Below, piece by piece: positions 45,003 through 54,290 of a stretch of DNA of 64,000 nucleotides. Location: assembly GCF_025144465.1 (NCBI RefSeq), contig NZ_CP083553.1:1362001-1426000 (forward strand). Direction: 5' to 3'. The DNA comes from Leisingera sp. S132 (lineage in GTDB: Bacteria > Pseudomonadota > Alphaproteobacteria > Rhodobacterales > Rhodobacteraceae). Under the pieces are notes generated by a model. That model was not told where the DNA came from and did no database searches. It saw only the letters and a list, made by a program, of their open reading frames with translations. The position numbers were made by a program, and so were the translations under genes. Each line of letters opens with the position of its first letter. Position 1 is the stretch's first letter.

Positions 45003-45218
45003 GCTCCCGCGCCCGCAGGTGCCCAGGCTGTGCCTGAAACCCCTTGGCGGCCTTGGGCCGGGCGCTGCTGCGCAGCGCAGGTTTTCTCTGCTGAGAGGCG
45101 CCAAAGGGCAGGTCTGCCCTTAGGCGCCAGTTCAAGTGTGTAATCCGCCAGCGCCGCGTCAAGGGCAAGCCGCGCGTGCCGCGCGGTCCCTGCGGGACCC
45201 TTGACCCGGCGCTGGCGG
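45003..45218 (+). repeat. Dispersed 3'-end hairpin element, copy B (full length)
   Basis: Starts nine bases after the EEP stop. Hairpins in order: CAGGC/GCCTG; GCGCTGC-TGC-GCAGCGC (45062-45078); AAGGGCAG/CTGCCCTT inside GGCGCC/GGCGCC (45097-45128); and a long stem whose 21-base arms at 45145-45165 and 45198-45218 pair at 20 positions, enclosing TCCC-TGC-GGGA (45187-45197). Confidence 0.75.
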
Positions 45219-45225
45219 GGAAAGT

Positions 45226-46548
45226 TCAGCGCGCGCGCTGTTTCTGGCCGCGGCGCTGGGCATTGCCGGGTTTGCCGCCCTGCGGTTTGCCCTGGCTGCT
45301 GTTACCGCCGCCACCGCTGCGGCGGCGCGGTCCGCCGGGTTTGCCGCCGCCGCGGCGCCCGCCGGGACGGCCGCCCGGTTTGCCTGCGGGGGCTGCCGGA
45401 TCCGGCATGGCTTCCCAGGGGCGGCCGGAGGCCACGGGGATGGTGAGTTTCATCACCTTCTGGATCGCCTTCAGTTCTTCCATCTCATCCGGTGCGCAAA
45501 GCGCAACCGCCTGGCCGTCCTTGCCCGCGCGGGCGGTACGGCCGATGCGGTGGACATAGGCGTCCGGGACATTCGGCAGCTCGAAGTTGTAGACGTATTT
45601 CACGTCCGGGATGTCAAGGCCGCGGGCTGCGACGTCGGTAGCCACCAGCACCTTGATCTCGCCTGCCTTGAAGGCGGCCAAAGCGCGCTCGCGCTGGCCC
45701 TGGGACTTGTTGCCGTGGATCGCCGCCGCCGAGAAGCCTGCCTTGTCCAGCGTCTTCATCAGCTTTTCCATGCCCCATTTGGTGCGGCCGAAGACCAGGG
45801 TGCGCTCGTCCTTGTGCGCGTTCAGCAGTTCCTTCAGCAGGTCCAGCTTGGCGGCTTTGGCGATAAAATGCACCGACTGGGTGATCTTGTCGGCGGCCTT
45901 GCCCGGGGGCGAGACCTCAATCCGGACCGGGCTTTGCAGGTAGGAGTTGGCGATCTCGTTCATTTGCTTGGGCATGGTGGCCGAAAACAGCATGGTCTGG
46001 CGTTCCGCCGGGATCAGCGCCGCGATCTTGCGCAGTGTATGGATGAAGCCCAGGTCCAGCATCTGGTCGGCCTCGTCCAGAACCAGGAAGTCGCAGGAGC
46101 CGAGGTCCAGCGCGCCGCGGTCGAGGATGTCAATGAGGCGGCCGGGGGTGGCAACCAGGATGTCGGTGCCTTTGGCGATGCGGGCGATCTGCGGGTTGAT
46201 GGAGACGCCGCCGACCACAAGGCCGACTTTCATCGGAGTGCCCTCGGTCAGGCCCTTCAGGGTGTCGGCGATCTGGTTGGCCAGTTCGCGGGTGGGCGCC
46301 AGCACCAGGCCGCGCACGGTCATCGCGGCGGGCTTGCGGCCGTATTCCAGCATGCGGGCCACCAGCGGGACGCCAAAGGCTGCGGTCTTGCCGGTGCCGG
46401 TCTGTGCCAGGCCCAGCACGTCCTTGCCGTTGAGGGCATGGGGGATGGCGCGGGCCTGGATCGGGGTGGGGTCATTGAGACCCATGTCCTTGAGGCGGTT
46501 CAGGAGCTTTTCGGGCAGCCCCATGGTCGAAAATTCAGTCACATTCAT
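45226..46548 (-). CDS. DEAD-box RNA helicase, RhlE-like
   Basis: 440 residues from ATG 46548 (AAGGAT upstream). All helicase motifs are present: Q motif (PTPIQ), AQTGTGKT, APTRELA, ATPGRL, DEAD, SAT, ARGLDIP and HRIGRTARAG. The last 60 residues are a Gly/Arg/Lys-rich tail, a nonspecific RNA-binding arm. Such helicases help ribosome assembly and RNA turnover, often at low temperature. Confidence 0.92.
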   Translation of the reverse strand: MNVTEFSTMGLPEKLLNRLKDMGLNDPTPIQARAIPHALNGKDVLGLAQTGTGKTAAFGVPLVARMLEYGRKPAAMTVRGLVLAPTRELANQIADTLKGLTEGTPMKVGLVVGGVSINPQIARIAKGTDILVATPGRLIDILDRGALDLGSCDFLVLDEADQMLDLGFIHTLRKIAALIPAERQTMLFSATMPKQMNEIANSYLQSPVRIEVSPPGKAADKITQSVHFIAKAAKLDLLKELLNAHKDERTLVFGRTKWGMEKLMKTLDKAGFSAAAIHGNKSQGQRERALAAFKAGEIKVLVATDVAARGLDIPDVKYVYNFELPNVPDAYVHRIGRTARAGKDGQAVALCAPDEMEELKAIQKVMKLTIPVASGRPWEAMPDPAAPAGKPGGRPGGRRGGGKPGGPRRRSGGGGNSSQGKPQGGKPGNAQRRGQKQRAR

Positions 46549-46895
46549 ATCCTTGTGCGGCCAGGCAATATGCACAGGCCGGTGCCGCGGATCAGAGCCG
46601 CGGATGGGGTGGGGCAGGAGCCTCAGACGCACGCTGGCCGGATGCCAGGCCGCTGGCCTCTGCAATCCCCACGCGTGATCTTGGGAATGGCGGCATATCA
46701 CTAGACCCCGGATCATTGGTTGTGCGCAGGCTGCGCGTCCGGTCTCATGGCCTCTGCTCACGCGGCAGGGAGGGATGCCTGTGCGCCAAATGGCTGTGGA
46801 TAAGCTGTTTGTCAACCTTTGATACGGGTGAAAAGCCTGTTTTCGCCGCAGATCGCTTCCGTTAAAGAGGAAGGCCAGAAAACCGCGAGGAAGAG
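46549..46895. other. Divergent intergenic region, about 350 bases
   Basis: No supported gene; it must hold promoters for the helicase (minus) and the Fur-family gene (plus). An imperfect inverted repeat GGTGAAAA (46827-46834) and TTTTCGCC (46840-46847) lies 50 bases before the Fur-family start and could be a regulatory site. It does not look like a classic Fur box. Confidence 0.45.
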
Positions 46896-47309
46896 ATGCA
46901 AAAGACGATTATCGCCCGCTGCGAGGCCAAGGGGCTGCGCATGACCGGCCAGCGCCGGGTGATCGCCCAGGTGCTGCAGGACAGCGATGATCATCCGGAT
47001 GTCGAGGAGCTCTATGCCCGCGCCAGCGCGATGGATGCAGGGATTTCGATTGCCACCGTGTACCGCACGGTGAAGCTGTTTGAGGAAGCGGGAATTCTGG
47101 AGCGGCTGGAGTTCGGCGACGGGCGGGCGCGGTATGAGGATGCCGAGCGCGAGCATCATGACCACCTGATCGACATGAACACCGGCGAGGTGATCGAGTT
47201 CTGCGACCCGGAGATCGAGGAGTTGCAGGAGCGGATCGCCCGCAAGCTGGGGTATGAGCTGCGCGGTCATAAGCTGGAGCTGTACGGGGTGCCGGCCAAG
47301 AAGGCCTGA
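46896..47309 (+). CDS. Fur-family metalloregulator (Fur/Mur type)
   Basis: 137 residues. Winged helix with GLRMTGQRRVIAQVL and ISIATVYRTVKLF, then the metal-site motif REHHDHLIDMNTGEVIEF. The C-terminal CxxC pairs of some Fur proteins are absent. In Rhodobacterales and Rhizobiales the closest relatives may respond to manganese (Mur) rather than iron, and sequence alone does not settle which. It is followed closely by the convergent gene below. Confidence 0.9.
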   Translation: MQKTIIARCEAKGLRMTGQRRVIAQVLQDSDDHPDVEELYARASAMDAGISIATVYRTVKLFEEAGILERLEFGDGRARYEDAEREHHDHLIDMNTGEVIEFCDPEIEELQERIARKLGYELRGHKLELYGVPAKKA

Positions 47310-47454
47310 AGCTGGCGCAGAACTGGTCAGGCTACATCTTGGCTTCGCCTTTGATCTGAACCGTAATTTTGTAAGACTTCATCAGTTTCATTTGCTGCGC
47401 CAGATAGGCGGCATTGCCTGCATAGCGCAGCTTGAACCCTCTGACTGTTTTCTT

Positions 47455-47895
47455 CTAGGGGACCCAGTCCCAGCGGAAGTCATAGACATCGTTCACTGTT
47501 CCGTCGAATTCGAACGTCTTGCCTTTGGGGGTCAGATTGCCGGAGAGGGCCGCCTGGTACAGGGTTCTGGCCAGGTCGCGGTTCTTGACGAAGAAGATCG
47601 TCGCGTTCTTCAGCTTGACCGGCTTCTTGTGCTTGGCAGCGATCTTGCGCAGTTCCGCGCTGTTCAGGATGGCAAGCGAGATTTTTGATTTCACCCCGTG
47701 GCTGATGTTGCCCTTGCCATCAATTGAGCGTTTCATGTGCTCATAGGCGATGGGATAGTTCTTGTTTTCCGCCTTGTTGGCATCATGCATGGCTGCCCTG
47801 ATTTCATCCACGGCGGACTTGCCCAACTCGTCGATCGCCTTCTCGGCGTCCTTGGCGGTTTTGATCAGTGCATTCAGCGGATCGAAGTCTGGCAT
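47455..47895 (-). CDS. Lysine-rich protein of unknown function, with in-frame amber stop
   Basis: 146 residues from ATG 47895 (GGAGA upstream) to TAG 47455-47457. Soluble, helical N-terminal half (PLNALIKTAKDAEKAIDELGKS), then KNATIFFVKNRDLARTLYQAAL and a C-terminal FRWDWVP. Beyond the TAG the same frame stays open for 40 codons to another TAG at 47332-47334 and reads like protein (GFKLRYAGNAAYLAQQMKLM). The gene may be truncated by a nonsense mutation, or end naturally here. Not recognised as a known family. Confidence 0.65.
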   Translation of the reverse strand: MPDFDPLNALIKTAKDAEKAIDELGKSAVDEIRAAMHDANKAENKNYPIAYEHMKRSIDGKGNISHGVKSKISLAILNSAELRKIAAKHKKPVKLKNATIFFVKNRDLARTLYQAALSGNLTPKGKTFEFDGTVNDVYDFRWDWVP

Positions 47896-48154
47896 CTGGG
47901 TGTCTCCTGCTGGATATGGAAACGGAAAGCGGCGCAAAATGCGGTGTGGTGCGGCGAAAACCCGGGGCACTGCCGGGATGCCGCGGCTGTAACCGGGAGC
48001 CGCCATTCCTTAACATATATCAGAAGTCTTGATGGTCACCGTAACGACTTGTCATGGCAGGGGGTCGGAAACGGAGTTGCCCGCACCGGGGCACTGATGT
48101 TTTTTGCCCGGATGGCCCGGCGTGCTGCCGGACTGTAGTACGGGACGCGCGAAT

Positions 48155-49048
48155 ATGAACAACCTGCACGGCATTCTTCTGGTCATCGCTTCAATGGCGT
48201 TCTTCACGCTTGAAGACATGTTCATCAAGCAGCTGTCCGGCACCTTGCCCGTCGGCCAGATCCTGATCTGCCTTGGTCTTGGCAGCGGGCTGGTCTTTGC
48301 ACTGATGGCCAAGATGCAGGGGCACAACCTGTTTGCGCCGCGGTCCTGGCGGCTGCGCCCCGTGCTGCGGGCAGGGACAGAGGCGGTGTCGGCCATGGGC
48401 TTTGCCTCGGCGCTGGCGCTGGTCGACATTTCCGTTGTGGCTGCGGTGTTTCAGGCGACGCCGCTGGTGATCACCATGGGGGCTGCACTGTTTCTGGGCG
48501 AGCAGGTCGGCTGGCGGCGCTGGCTGGCGATCTGTGTGGGCTTTGCCGGGGTGCTGCTGATCATCCGGCCGGGGCTGGACAGTTTTGAGCCCGCGGCATT
48601 GCTGGTGGTGATTGCGGTGCTGGGGGTTGCCACGCGGGATCTGATGACCCGGGTAATGGACAGCGCGGTGCCATCCACTGTTGTCAGTTTCCAGGCGTTT
48701 CTGGCGGTTATTCCGGCGGGCCTGCTGCTCTTGGCCTTCACGCCTGGTGAGGCGCAGGTGATGGAGCAGAACGAATACCTGATGATGGCAGGCGGGGTGC
48801 TGTTCGGCGTTCTGGGCTATTACGGCATCGTCACGGCGATGCGGGTGGGGGATGCCTCGGCAGTGACACCGTTCCGCTATACCCGTCTGCTGTTCTCGAT
48901 CCTTGCGGGTGTGCTGGTCTTCGGCGAGCGGCCCGATGCGCTGACCATGACCGGGGCTGCGCTGATCATCGGATCGGGGCTTTACACCTTTGTGCGCGAG
49001 CAGCGGCTGGCGCGGCGCGCCCGCCGCGCGGCGGCAGCTGCGGCCTGA
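48155..49048 (+). CDS. DMT-superfamily (EamA) transporter
   Basis: 297 residues from ATG 48155. Ten predicted membrane helices; MAFFTLEDMFIKQLSG and FRYTRLLFSILAGVLVFGE mark the two EamA halves. A C-terminal basic, Ala-rich tail (RRARRAAAAAA) follows. Substrate unknown. It is upstream of eno but separated by a regulated promoter region. Confidence 0.88.
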   Translation: MNNLHGILLVIASMAFFTLEDMFIKQLSGTLPVGQILICLGLGSGLVFALMAKMQGHNLFAPRSWRLRPVLRAGTEAVSAMGFASALALVDISVVAAVFQATPLVITMGAALFLGEQVGWRRWLAICVGFAGVLLIIRPGLDSFEPAALLVVIAVLGVATRDLMTRVMDSAVPSTVVSFQAFLAVIPAGLLLLAFTPGEAQVMEQNEYLMMAGGVLFGVLGYYGIVTAMRVGDASAVTPFRYTRLLFSILAGVLVFGERPDALTMTGAALIIGSGLYTFVREQRLARRARRAAAAAA

Positions 49049-49096
49049 CGTCCCGGCTGGCAAAATTCCTCTGCCCTGTTGGCGCAAACAGCGCCT

Positions 49097-49139
49097 TGTT
49101 AGCCCTAACCTGCCGCTTTTATGCGTGTTAGCGATAACG
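49097..49139. promoter_or_regulatory. Two tandem LacI-type operators upstream of eno
   Basis: TGTTAGCCCTAACC (49097-49110) and TGTTAGCGATAACG (49126-49139) are near-palindromic GTTA-N4-TAAC sites whose starts are 29 bp apart, about three helical turns. They lie about 85-125 bases before the eno start. They resemble sites of LacI-family regulators; the central-carbon regulator CceR/PckR of alphaproteobacteria is a candidate by inference. Confidence 0.6.
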
Positions 49140-49173
49140 ATCCCGGTTTACTTTCCTGCAGCGGCTGGTATGA

Positions 49174-50496
<1,323 letters not shown>

Positions 50497-50537
50497 GGCC
50501 CGAGGCCAGAAGAAACTGCGGGGAGTCCCCGCGGGAA

Positions 50538-50565
50538 AGCTCCGCCTGAGTGGCGGGGCTTTTTT
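50538..50565 (+). terminator. Rho-independent terminator of eno
   Basis: Stem AGCTCCGCC (50538-50546) with GGCGGGGCT (50552-50560), one G-T pair, loop TGAGT, and a run of six T. It lies 42 bases after the eno stop. Confidence 0.9.
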
Positions 50566-50656
50566 ACTGTTTGCCGATCCGTTTGCACGTATGGCGGCTG
50601 GAAGAAGTGGCAAGCGCGGTCTATTGCTCCCTCGCAAAATTTCTTAAGAGGCAAAG

Positions 50657-51109
50657 ATGCAGGTGCCTGGACCGCAGAACAGTTATCAAGCCCAACATGC
50701 GGAGCTGCTGCTGTCCTCATTTGCAAAGGTAACAGGCCGGAAGCTGCTGGAAAGCGCAGATGCCGAAGCGCTCTATCACGCGCCGTTTCCGGTACTCTCG
50801 CACAATACAGCCGCCGATCCGGTGCTGACCTATGGCAATCTGGCGGCGCAGGTGTTGTGGGGTATGGGCTGGGAGCAGCTGACGTCGATGCCGTCACGGC
50901 TGACGGCAGAGCCTGCGCACCGGGAGCAGCGGGATGCGATGTTTGCCGAGATGCGGGCCAAGGGGTTCATTGAGGACTACGCAGGCGTCAGGATCAGCGC
51001 CTCGGGGCGGCGGTTCGAGATCCGCGGGGCCGTGATCTGGCCGCTGCTGGGTCCGGACGGCGTGAAGCTGGGCGAGGCGGCAAGTTTCCGGGACTACAGG
51101 TTTATCTGA
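50657..51109 (+). CDS. MEKHLA-domain protein
   Basis: 150 residues. Matches the PAS-like MEKHLA domain: LYHAPFPVLSHNTAADPVLTYGN, then AQVLWGMGWEQLTSMPSRLTAEP, and a C-terminal GEAASFRDYRFI. The domain occurs alone in bacteria and with homeodomains in plants; a ligand- or redox-sensing role is guessed. Not in an operon. Confidence 0.85.
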   Translation: MQVPGPQNSYQAQHAELLLSSFAKVTGRKLLESADAEALYHAPFPVLSHNTAADPVLTYGNLAAQVLWGMGWEQLTSMPSRLTAEPAHREQRDAMFAEMRAKGFIEDYAGVRISASGRRFEIRGAVIWPLLGPDGVKLGEAASFRDYRFI

Positions 51110-51222
51110 CGGCATACCTGCCGGAAACGGCATATGTGGCCCGGATCACAGACGCTCACGCTGGCGTCATGTTAGCGTGTTCTTACGCGGTGCAAAGGTG
51201 CTGCGGGAAAGGGGAACAGGCC

Positions 51223-51381
51223 ATGCAGATGCAGATGCGGATGTTGCGCACAGTGGCAATCTGTGCAGTTCTTTCGACCCTATTGGGGTGCAGCGGACCG
51301 GGGATGTACCCGTTCAGCGGTCAGGCCGCGTCACCGGATGATCCGGTCCAGCGGCTGAACCTTGGCGGGGAAATACGCTGA
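51223..51381 (+). CDS. Small lipoprotein, 52 residues
   Basis: ATG 51223 preceded by GGGGAACAGG. A signal peptide with lipobox LLGC at about residues 20-23, followed by only about 30 mature residues with Pro/Gly-rich sequence. Small entericidin-like lipoproteins are similar in size, but no family is clear. Confidence 0.6.
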   Translation: MQMQMRMLRTVAICAVLSTLLGCSGPGMYPFSGQAASPDDPVQRLNLGGEIR

Positions 51382-51418
51382 TACCAGGGCTGCGGCCTGT
51401 GTGCGGGTTGCAGCCAAA

Positions 51419-51454
51419 GATCTGGCGCCCTGGCCGGGGGGAGGGCGCCAGATC
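51419..51454. terminator. Bidirectional terminator between convergent lipoprotein genes
   Basis: Perfect 13-bp stem GATCTGGCGCCCT (51419-51431) and AGGGCGCCAGATC (51442-51454), G-rich ten-base loop, flanked by short A and T runs. It lies between the convergent stops at 51381 and 51463. Confidence 0.8.
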
Positions 51455-51462
51455 AAAATACC

Positions 51463-51738
51463 TTAGCAGGCTGCGGTGTAATAGGTGCCGTCGCCGCGGG
51501 AATAGGCACACTGGTTTGACTGGTTGTTCTGCGCAACCAGAGTGCCGGCAGCAGCGCCGCCAAGCGCCGCAATCAGGCGCCAGTCGTCATCAGCCTTGAG
51601 CGCGTCAGCGGCGATCAGGCCAGCTGCGGCGCCGCCTGCCACACCGGCAACGGTGCGCTGTTCCGGCGTCAGGTTGGTACAGGCGCCAAGGCCCAGTACA
51701 GCGGAACTTGCGAGAGCAGGGATCCAGCGGAAAGTCAT
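51463..51738 (-). CDS. Glycine-zipper lipoprotein
   Basis: 91 residues. Signal peptide with lipobox LGAC (about residues 17-20), then two Gly/Ala zipper stretches (VAGVAGGAAAGLIAADAL and AALGGAAAGTLVAQ) and a short C-terminal Cys-containing tail. Resembles OmpA-like or 17-kDa-type glycine zipper envelope proteins. Role unknown. Confidence 0.7.
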   Translation of the reverse strand: MTFRWIPALASSAVLGLGACTNLTPEQRTVAGVAGGAAAGLIAADALKADDDWRLIAALGGAAAGTLVAQNNQSNQCAYSRGDGTYYTAAC

Positions 51739-52009
51739 TTGAATTCTCCATTTTCAGGTCCAGGGCGGCCAAATTGCGGGCCGCAGACGGGACTATAACG
51801 CCGGCCTCAGCAGGATGGTTCCTCATAAAAGCGCGCAGTGAGAGCAGCAGCGCAATTCTGCCGGAGGGGGCGCACAGCGGCGGGCTTTTGCCGGGGAAGG
51901 GTGGACGGGCCCGCCGCGAAGTGCTGGATTTCAGTTCGATCTCAGGCCTGGAAGCCGGTGGGTTTCCGGGCCGTATTCTGTACGTCAAACTGTCTGCAGG
52001 CCCGGCGTG

Positions 52010-52459
52010 TCAGAGCTGCTTGGACATCAGGATGTAGTTCTTGCGCGGCTGGAAGCGGGTGCGCAGGTAGAGCCGCTGGGCCGTTTCGTTTTCCCGGTCG
52101 ACCTCCAGGTGCAGGGCGCGCATGCCGGCCGTGGCAAGCGATTTCGGCAGTTCGGTCAGCACTTCGGTGGCGATGCCGCGGCCGCGCACGGCGGGGCGGA
52201 TGTAGAGTTCATCGACAAACCCGTCCATGCCGCCGAATTCCACTGACCAGCCGAAGGTGATCACGATGTAGCCGATCGGGGCGCGGGTGGGGCCGATCAG
52301 GTAGACGGCGCCGTATGGGTGGCCATTCAGCAAAGGCTCAATGCCGGCGCGGCGGTGCTCGTCGCTGCTGTCCAGTCCGGATTCGGCATGGAAGGCGGCA
52401 ACCAGGGCCAGAACAGTGTCCAGGTGTTCGGGTTTGGCGAGATGCAGGGCGGCGCTCAT
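52010..52459 (-). CDS. GNAT family N-acetyltransferase
   Basis: 149 residues from ATG 52459. Acetyl-CoA loop VRGRGIATEVL (about residues 92-102), with VDELYIRPAV before it. The start overlaps the stop of the nucleoside hydrolase gene by four bases (ATGA), so the two are translated together, suggesting a shared substrate theme, perhaps nucleoside-derived. Substrate unknown. Confidence 0.85.
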   Translation of the reverse strand: MSAALHLAKPEHLDTVLALVAAFHAESGLDSSDEHRRAGIEPLLNGHPYGAVYLIGPTRAPIGYIVITFGWSVEFGGMDGFVDELYIRPAVRGRGIATEVLTELPKSLATAGMRALHLEVDRENETAQRLYLRTRFQPRKNYILMSKQL

Positions 52460-53397
52460 AGGCGGGCGAGCCTTTCTGTCAGAAGGGTGAAGAAGCCGTC
52501 CGCGTCTGCATCGCTGATGAACAGGGCATTGGGCGTGCGGTCCGTGACGCCCCACCAGTCGGCGACGGTCATGCCGAGGGTGAGGTCGGAAGATGTTTCA
52601 ATTTCCACGTTCACATGGCGGCCGGAGAACAGGTCAGGCTGCAACAGCCAGGCGATGACGCAGGGGTCGTGCAAGGGGCCGCCCTCTGAGCCGTATTTCT
52701 CCACATCGAAGCGTTCGAAGAATTCCAGCATCTCTGCGGTGAAATGGCCGACGCGGGTTCCAAGGGCGCGGATTGCTTCGACGCGCGGCTTGGTGGCCAG
52801 CACCTTATGCGTCACATCCAGCGGCATCACGGTGACCGGCACGCCGGATTTGAACACGGTTTCAGCCGCTTCCGGATCGACATAAATGTTGAATTCTGCT
52901 GCCGGGGTGATGTTGCCGACCTCGAAATAGGCGCCGCCCATCATCACGATTTCCTGGACCCGGGGGATGATGTCCGGGGCGGTGGTAAACGCCGCGGCGA
53001 TATTGGTGAGCGGACCCAGCGTGCAGAGAGTGACAGTGCCAGACTCATGGCTGCGCAGAGTTTCGATGATGAAATCAACGCCATGACCTTCGGCCAGTGG
53101 CATCGCGGGTTCCCACAGGTCCGGGCCGTCGAGGCCGGTCTGCCCGTGCACATGTTCGGCGGTGATCAGCGGACGGGCAAGCGGCGCTGCACTGCCTGCA
53201 AATACGGGCACATCCGGGCGGGCGGCGGCCTCGCAGACAATGCGGGCGTTTTTGCTGGTCAGTTCCAGAGGGACATTGCCCGCCACGCAGGTGATACCAA
53301 GAAGGTCAAGATCTTCCGGGCTGGCCAGTGCCAGCAGGATGGCGACGGCATCGTCCTGGCCGGGGTCGGTATCGATGATGATTTTTCTGGCGCTCAT
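52456..53397 (-). CDS. Inosine/uridine-preferring nucleoside hydrolase family protein
   Basis: 313 residues. DTDPGQDDA (calcium-binding, residues about 9-17), GGAYFEVGNITPAAEFN and HDPCVIAWLL are the family signatures. It splits the N-glycosidic bond of nucleosides to base and ribose, in salvage. Followed by the overlapping GNAT gene. Confidence 0.92.
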   Translation of the reverse strand: MSARKIIIDTDPGQDDAVAILLALASPEDLDLLGITCVAGNVPLELTSKNARIVCEAAARPDVPVFAGSAAPLARPLITAEHVHGQTGLDGPDLWEPAMPLAEGHGVDFIIETLRSHESGTVTLCTLGPLTNIAAAFTTAPDIIPRVQEIVMMGGAYFEVGNITPAAEFNIYVDPEAAETVFKSGVPVTVMPLDVTHKVLATKPRVEAIRALGTRVGHFTAEMLEFFERFDVEKYGSEGGPLHDPCVIAWLLQPDLFSGRHVNVEIETSSDLTLGMTVADWWGVTDRTPNALFISDADADGFFTLLTERLARL

Positions 53398-53662
53398 GGC
53401 GGTCTCCGCTGGTCGTGAATAGCGAGACTACGCGCTGCCGTTCCAGGTTTGAACCGGCAGGGCGCGAACCTTTGCAAATTTCCGGAGATTTTCTGCGACG
53501 GAAGTTTGCCGCTCCCGCGTTTGCTTTCTATAGTTTCCTGACGCTGCGTCACGGGCGGGATGGCCCGCTGACGCTGGGCGTGATTTTTCAGCCCGATTGA
53601 GGGCCTTATTGGTACGGCAAGGTTTGGCCGGAAACACTTTGATTAATTGGGGAAGACAAGAG

Positions 53663-54217
53663 ATGCCGAACGAACCCAAGGTTGTTGGCGATATCCTGAA
53701 AGACAAAAAGATGACCGCCGCCTACATGGATTACTGCAAGCGGCGGTATTGCCTGAATGAGTTCATGTTCACCCAGAACAAGGGCAATCCGGAATCGCTC
53801 TGGACCCGCTACATGGACCAAAAGAAAGGCAAGGAGCCGGTCAATATCACTTCCAAAACTCATCTGGCGGCCAAGGCGCTGGCCGACAAGGGCGATTTCA
53901 AGAACGGTGACTGGAAGAAGATCATCGAGACCGGCAAGAAAGAAGTCATCCTGATGCTGAACAAGGATGTGATGGGCTTTACCGGCGGCGACGAATACAA
54001 GAAATACGTGGCCGAAAATAAAATGGGAGACCCCAAGAAGGCTGCCAAGCTGCTGGGTATCACCGACGCCAAGAAGCTGAAGGATGTGATGGTCAATATC
54101 GCGGTCGGCGACAAAAAGACCGCGGAGAAGCTGTGGAAGGACCTGATGAAGAAGGAAAAGATCATCGAGGACTTCAAGACCATCATGGCGAATCTGAAGA
54201 AAGCCGGCTTGGCCTGA
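53663..54217 (+). CDS. Lysine-rich soluble protein of unknown function
   Basis: 184 residues from ATG 53663 (GGGGAAGAC upstream). More than a fifth lysine, helical, no signal peptide. A CKRRYC pair occurs near residue 26. The middle part repeats K-containing blocks (GDPKKAAKLLGITDAKKLKD, then GDKKTAEKLWKDLMKK). No family is recognised. Like the gene at 47455 it is small, Lys-rich and single. Confidence 0.7.
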   Translation: MPNEPKVVGDILKDKKMTAAYMDYCKRRYCLNEFMFTQNKGNPESLWTRYMDQKKGKEPVNITSKTHLAAKALADKGDFKNGDWKKIIETGKKEVILMLNKDVMGFTGGDEYKKYVAENKMGDPKKAAKLLGITDAKKLKDVMVNIAVGDKKTAEKLWKDLMKKEKIIEDFKTIMANLKKAGLA

Positions 54218-54290
54218 AGCCTTCGGCTGCCAGGCGGCAGCGCCGCCGGGGTTTGAATTTTTAAGGCAAAGAAAAAGAGACGGGACGCGC

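Noticed and set aside
1616-47895. Reassigned or suppressed UAG, suggested by two in-frame amber codons
   Set aside because: Other genes here end at TAG, prfA is intact, and the phzF gene also carries a frameshift, so ordinary decay explains it better.
51708-52037. Plus-strand frame between the glycine-zipper lipoprotein and the GNAT gene
   Set aside because: It overlaps both flanking genes' ends on the other strand, has no ribosome-binding site, and its composition is not protein-like.
53415-53600. Short plus-strand frame before the Lys-rich gene
   Set aside because: No ribosome-binding site and no recognisable pattern; treated as intergenic.
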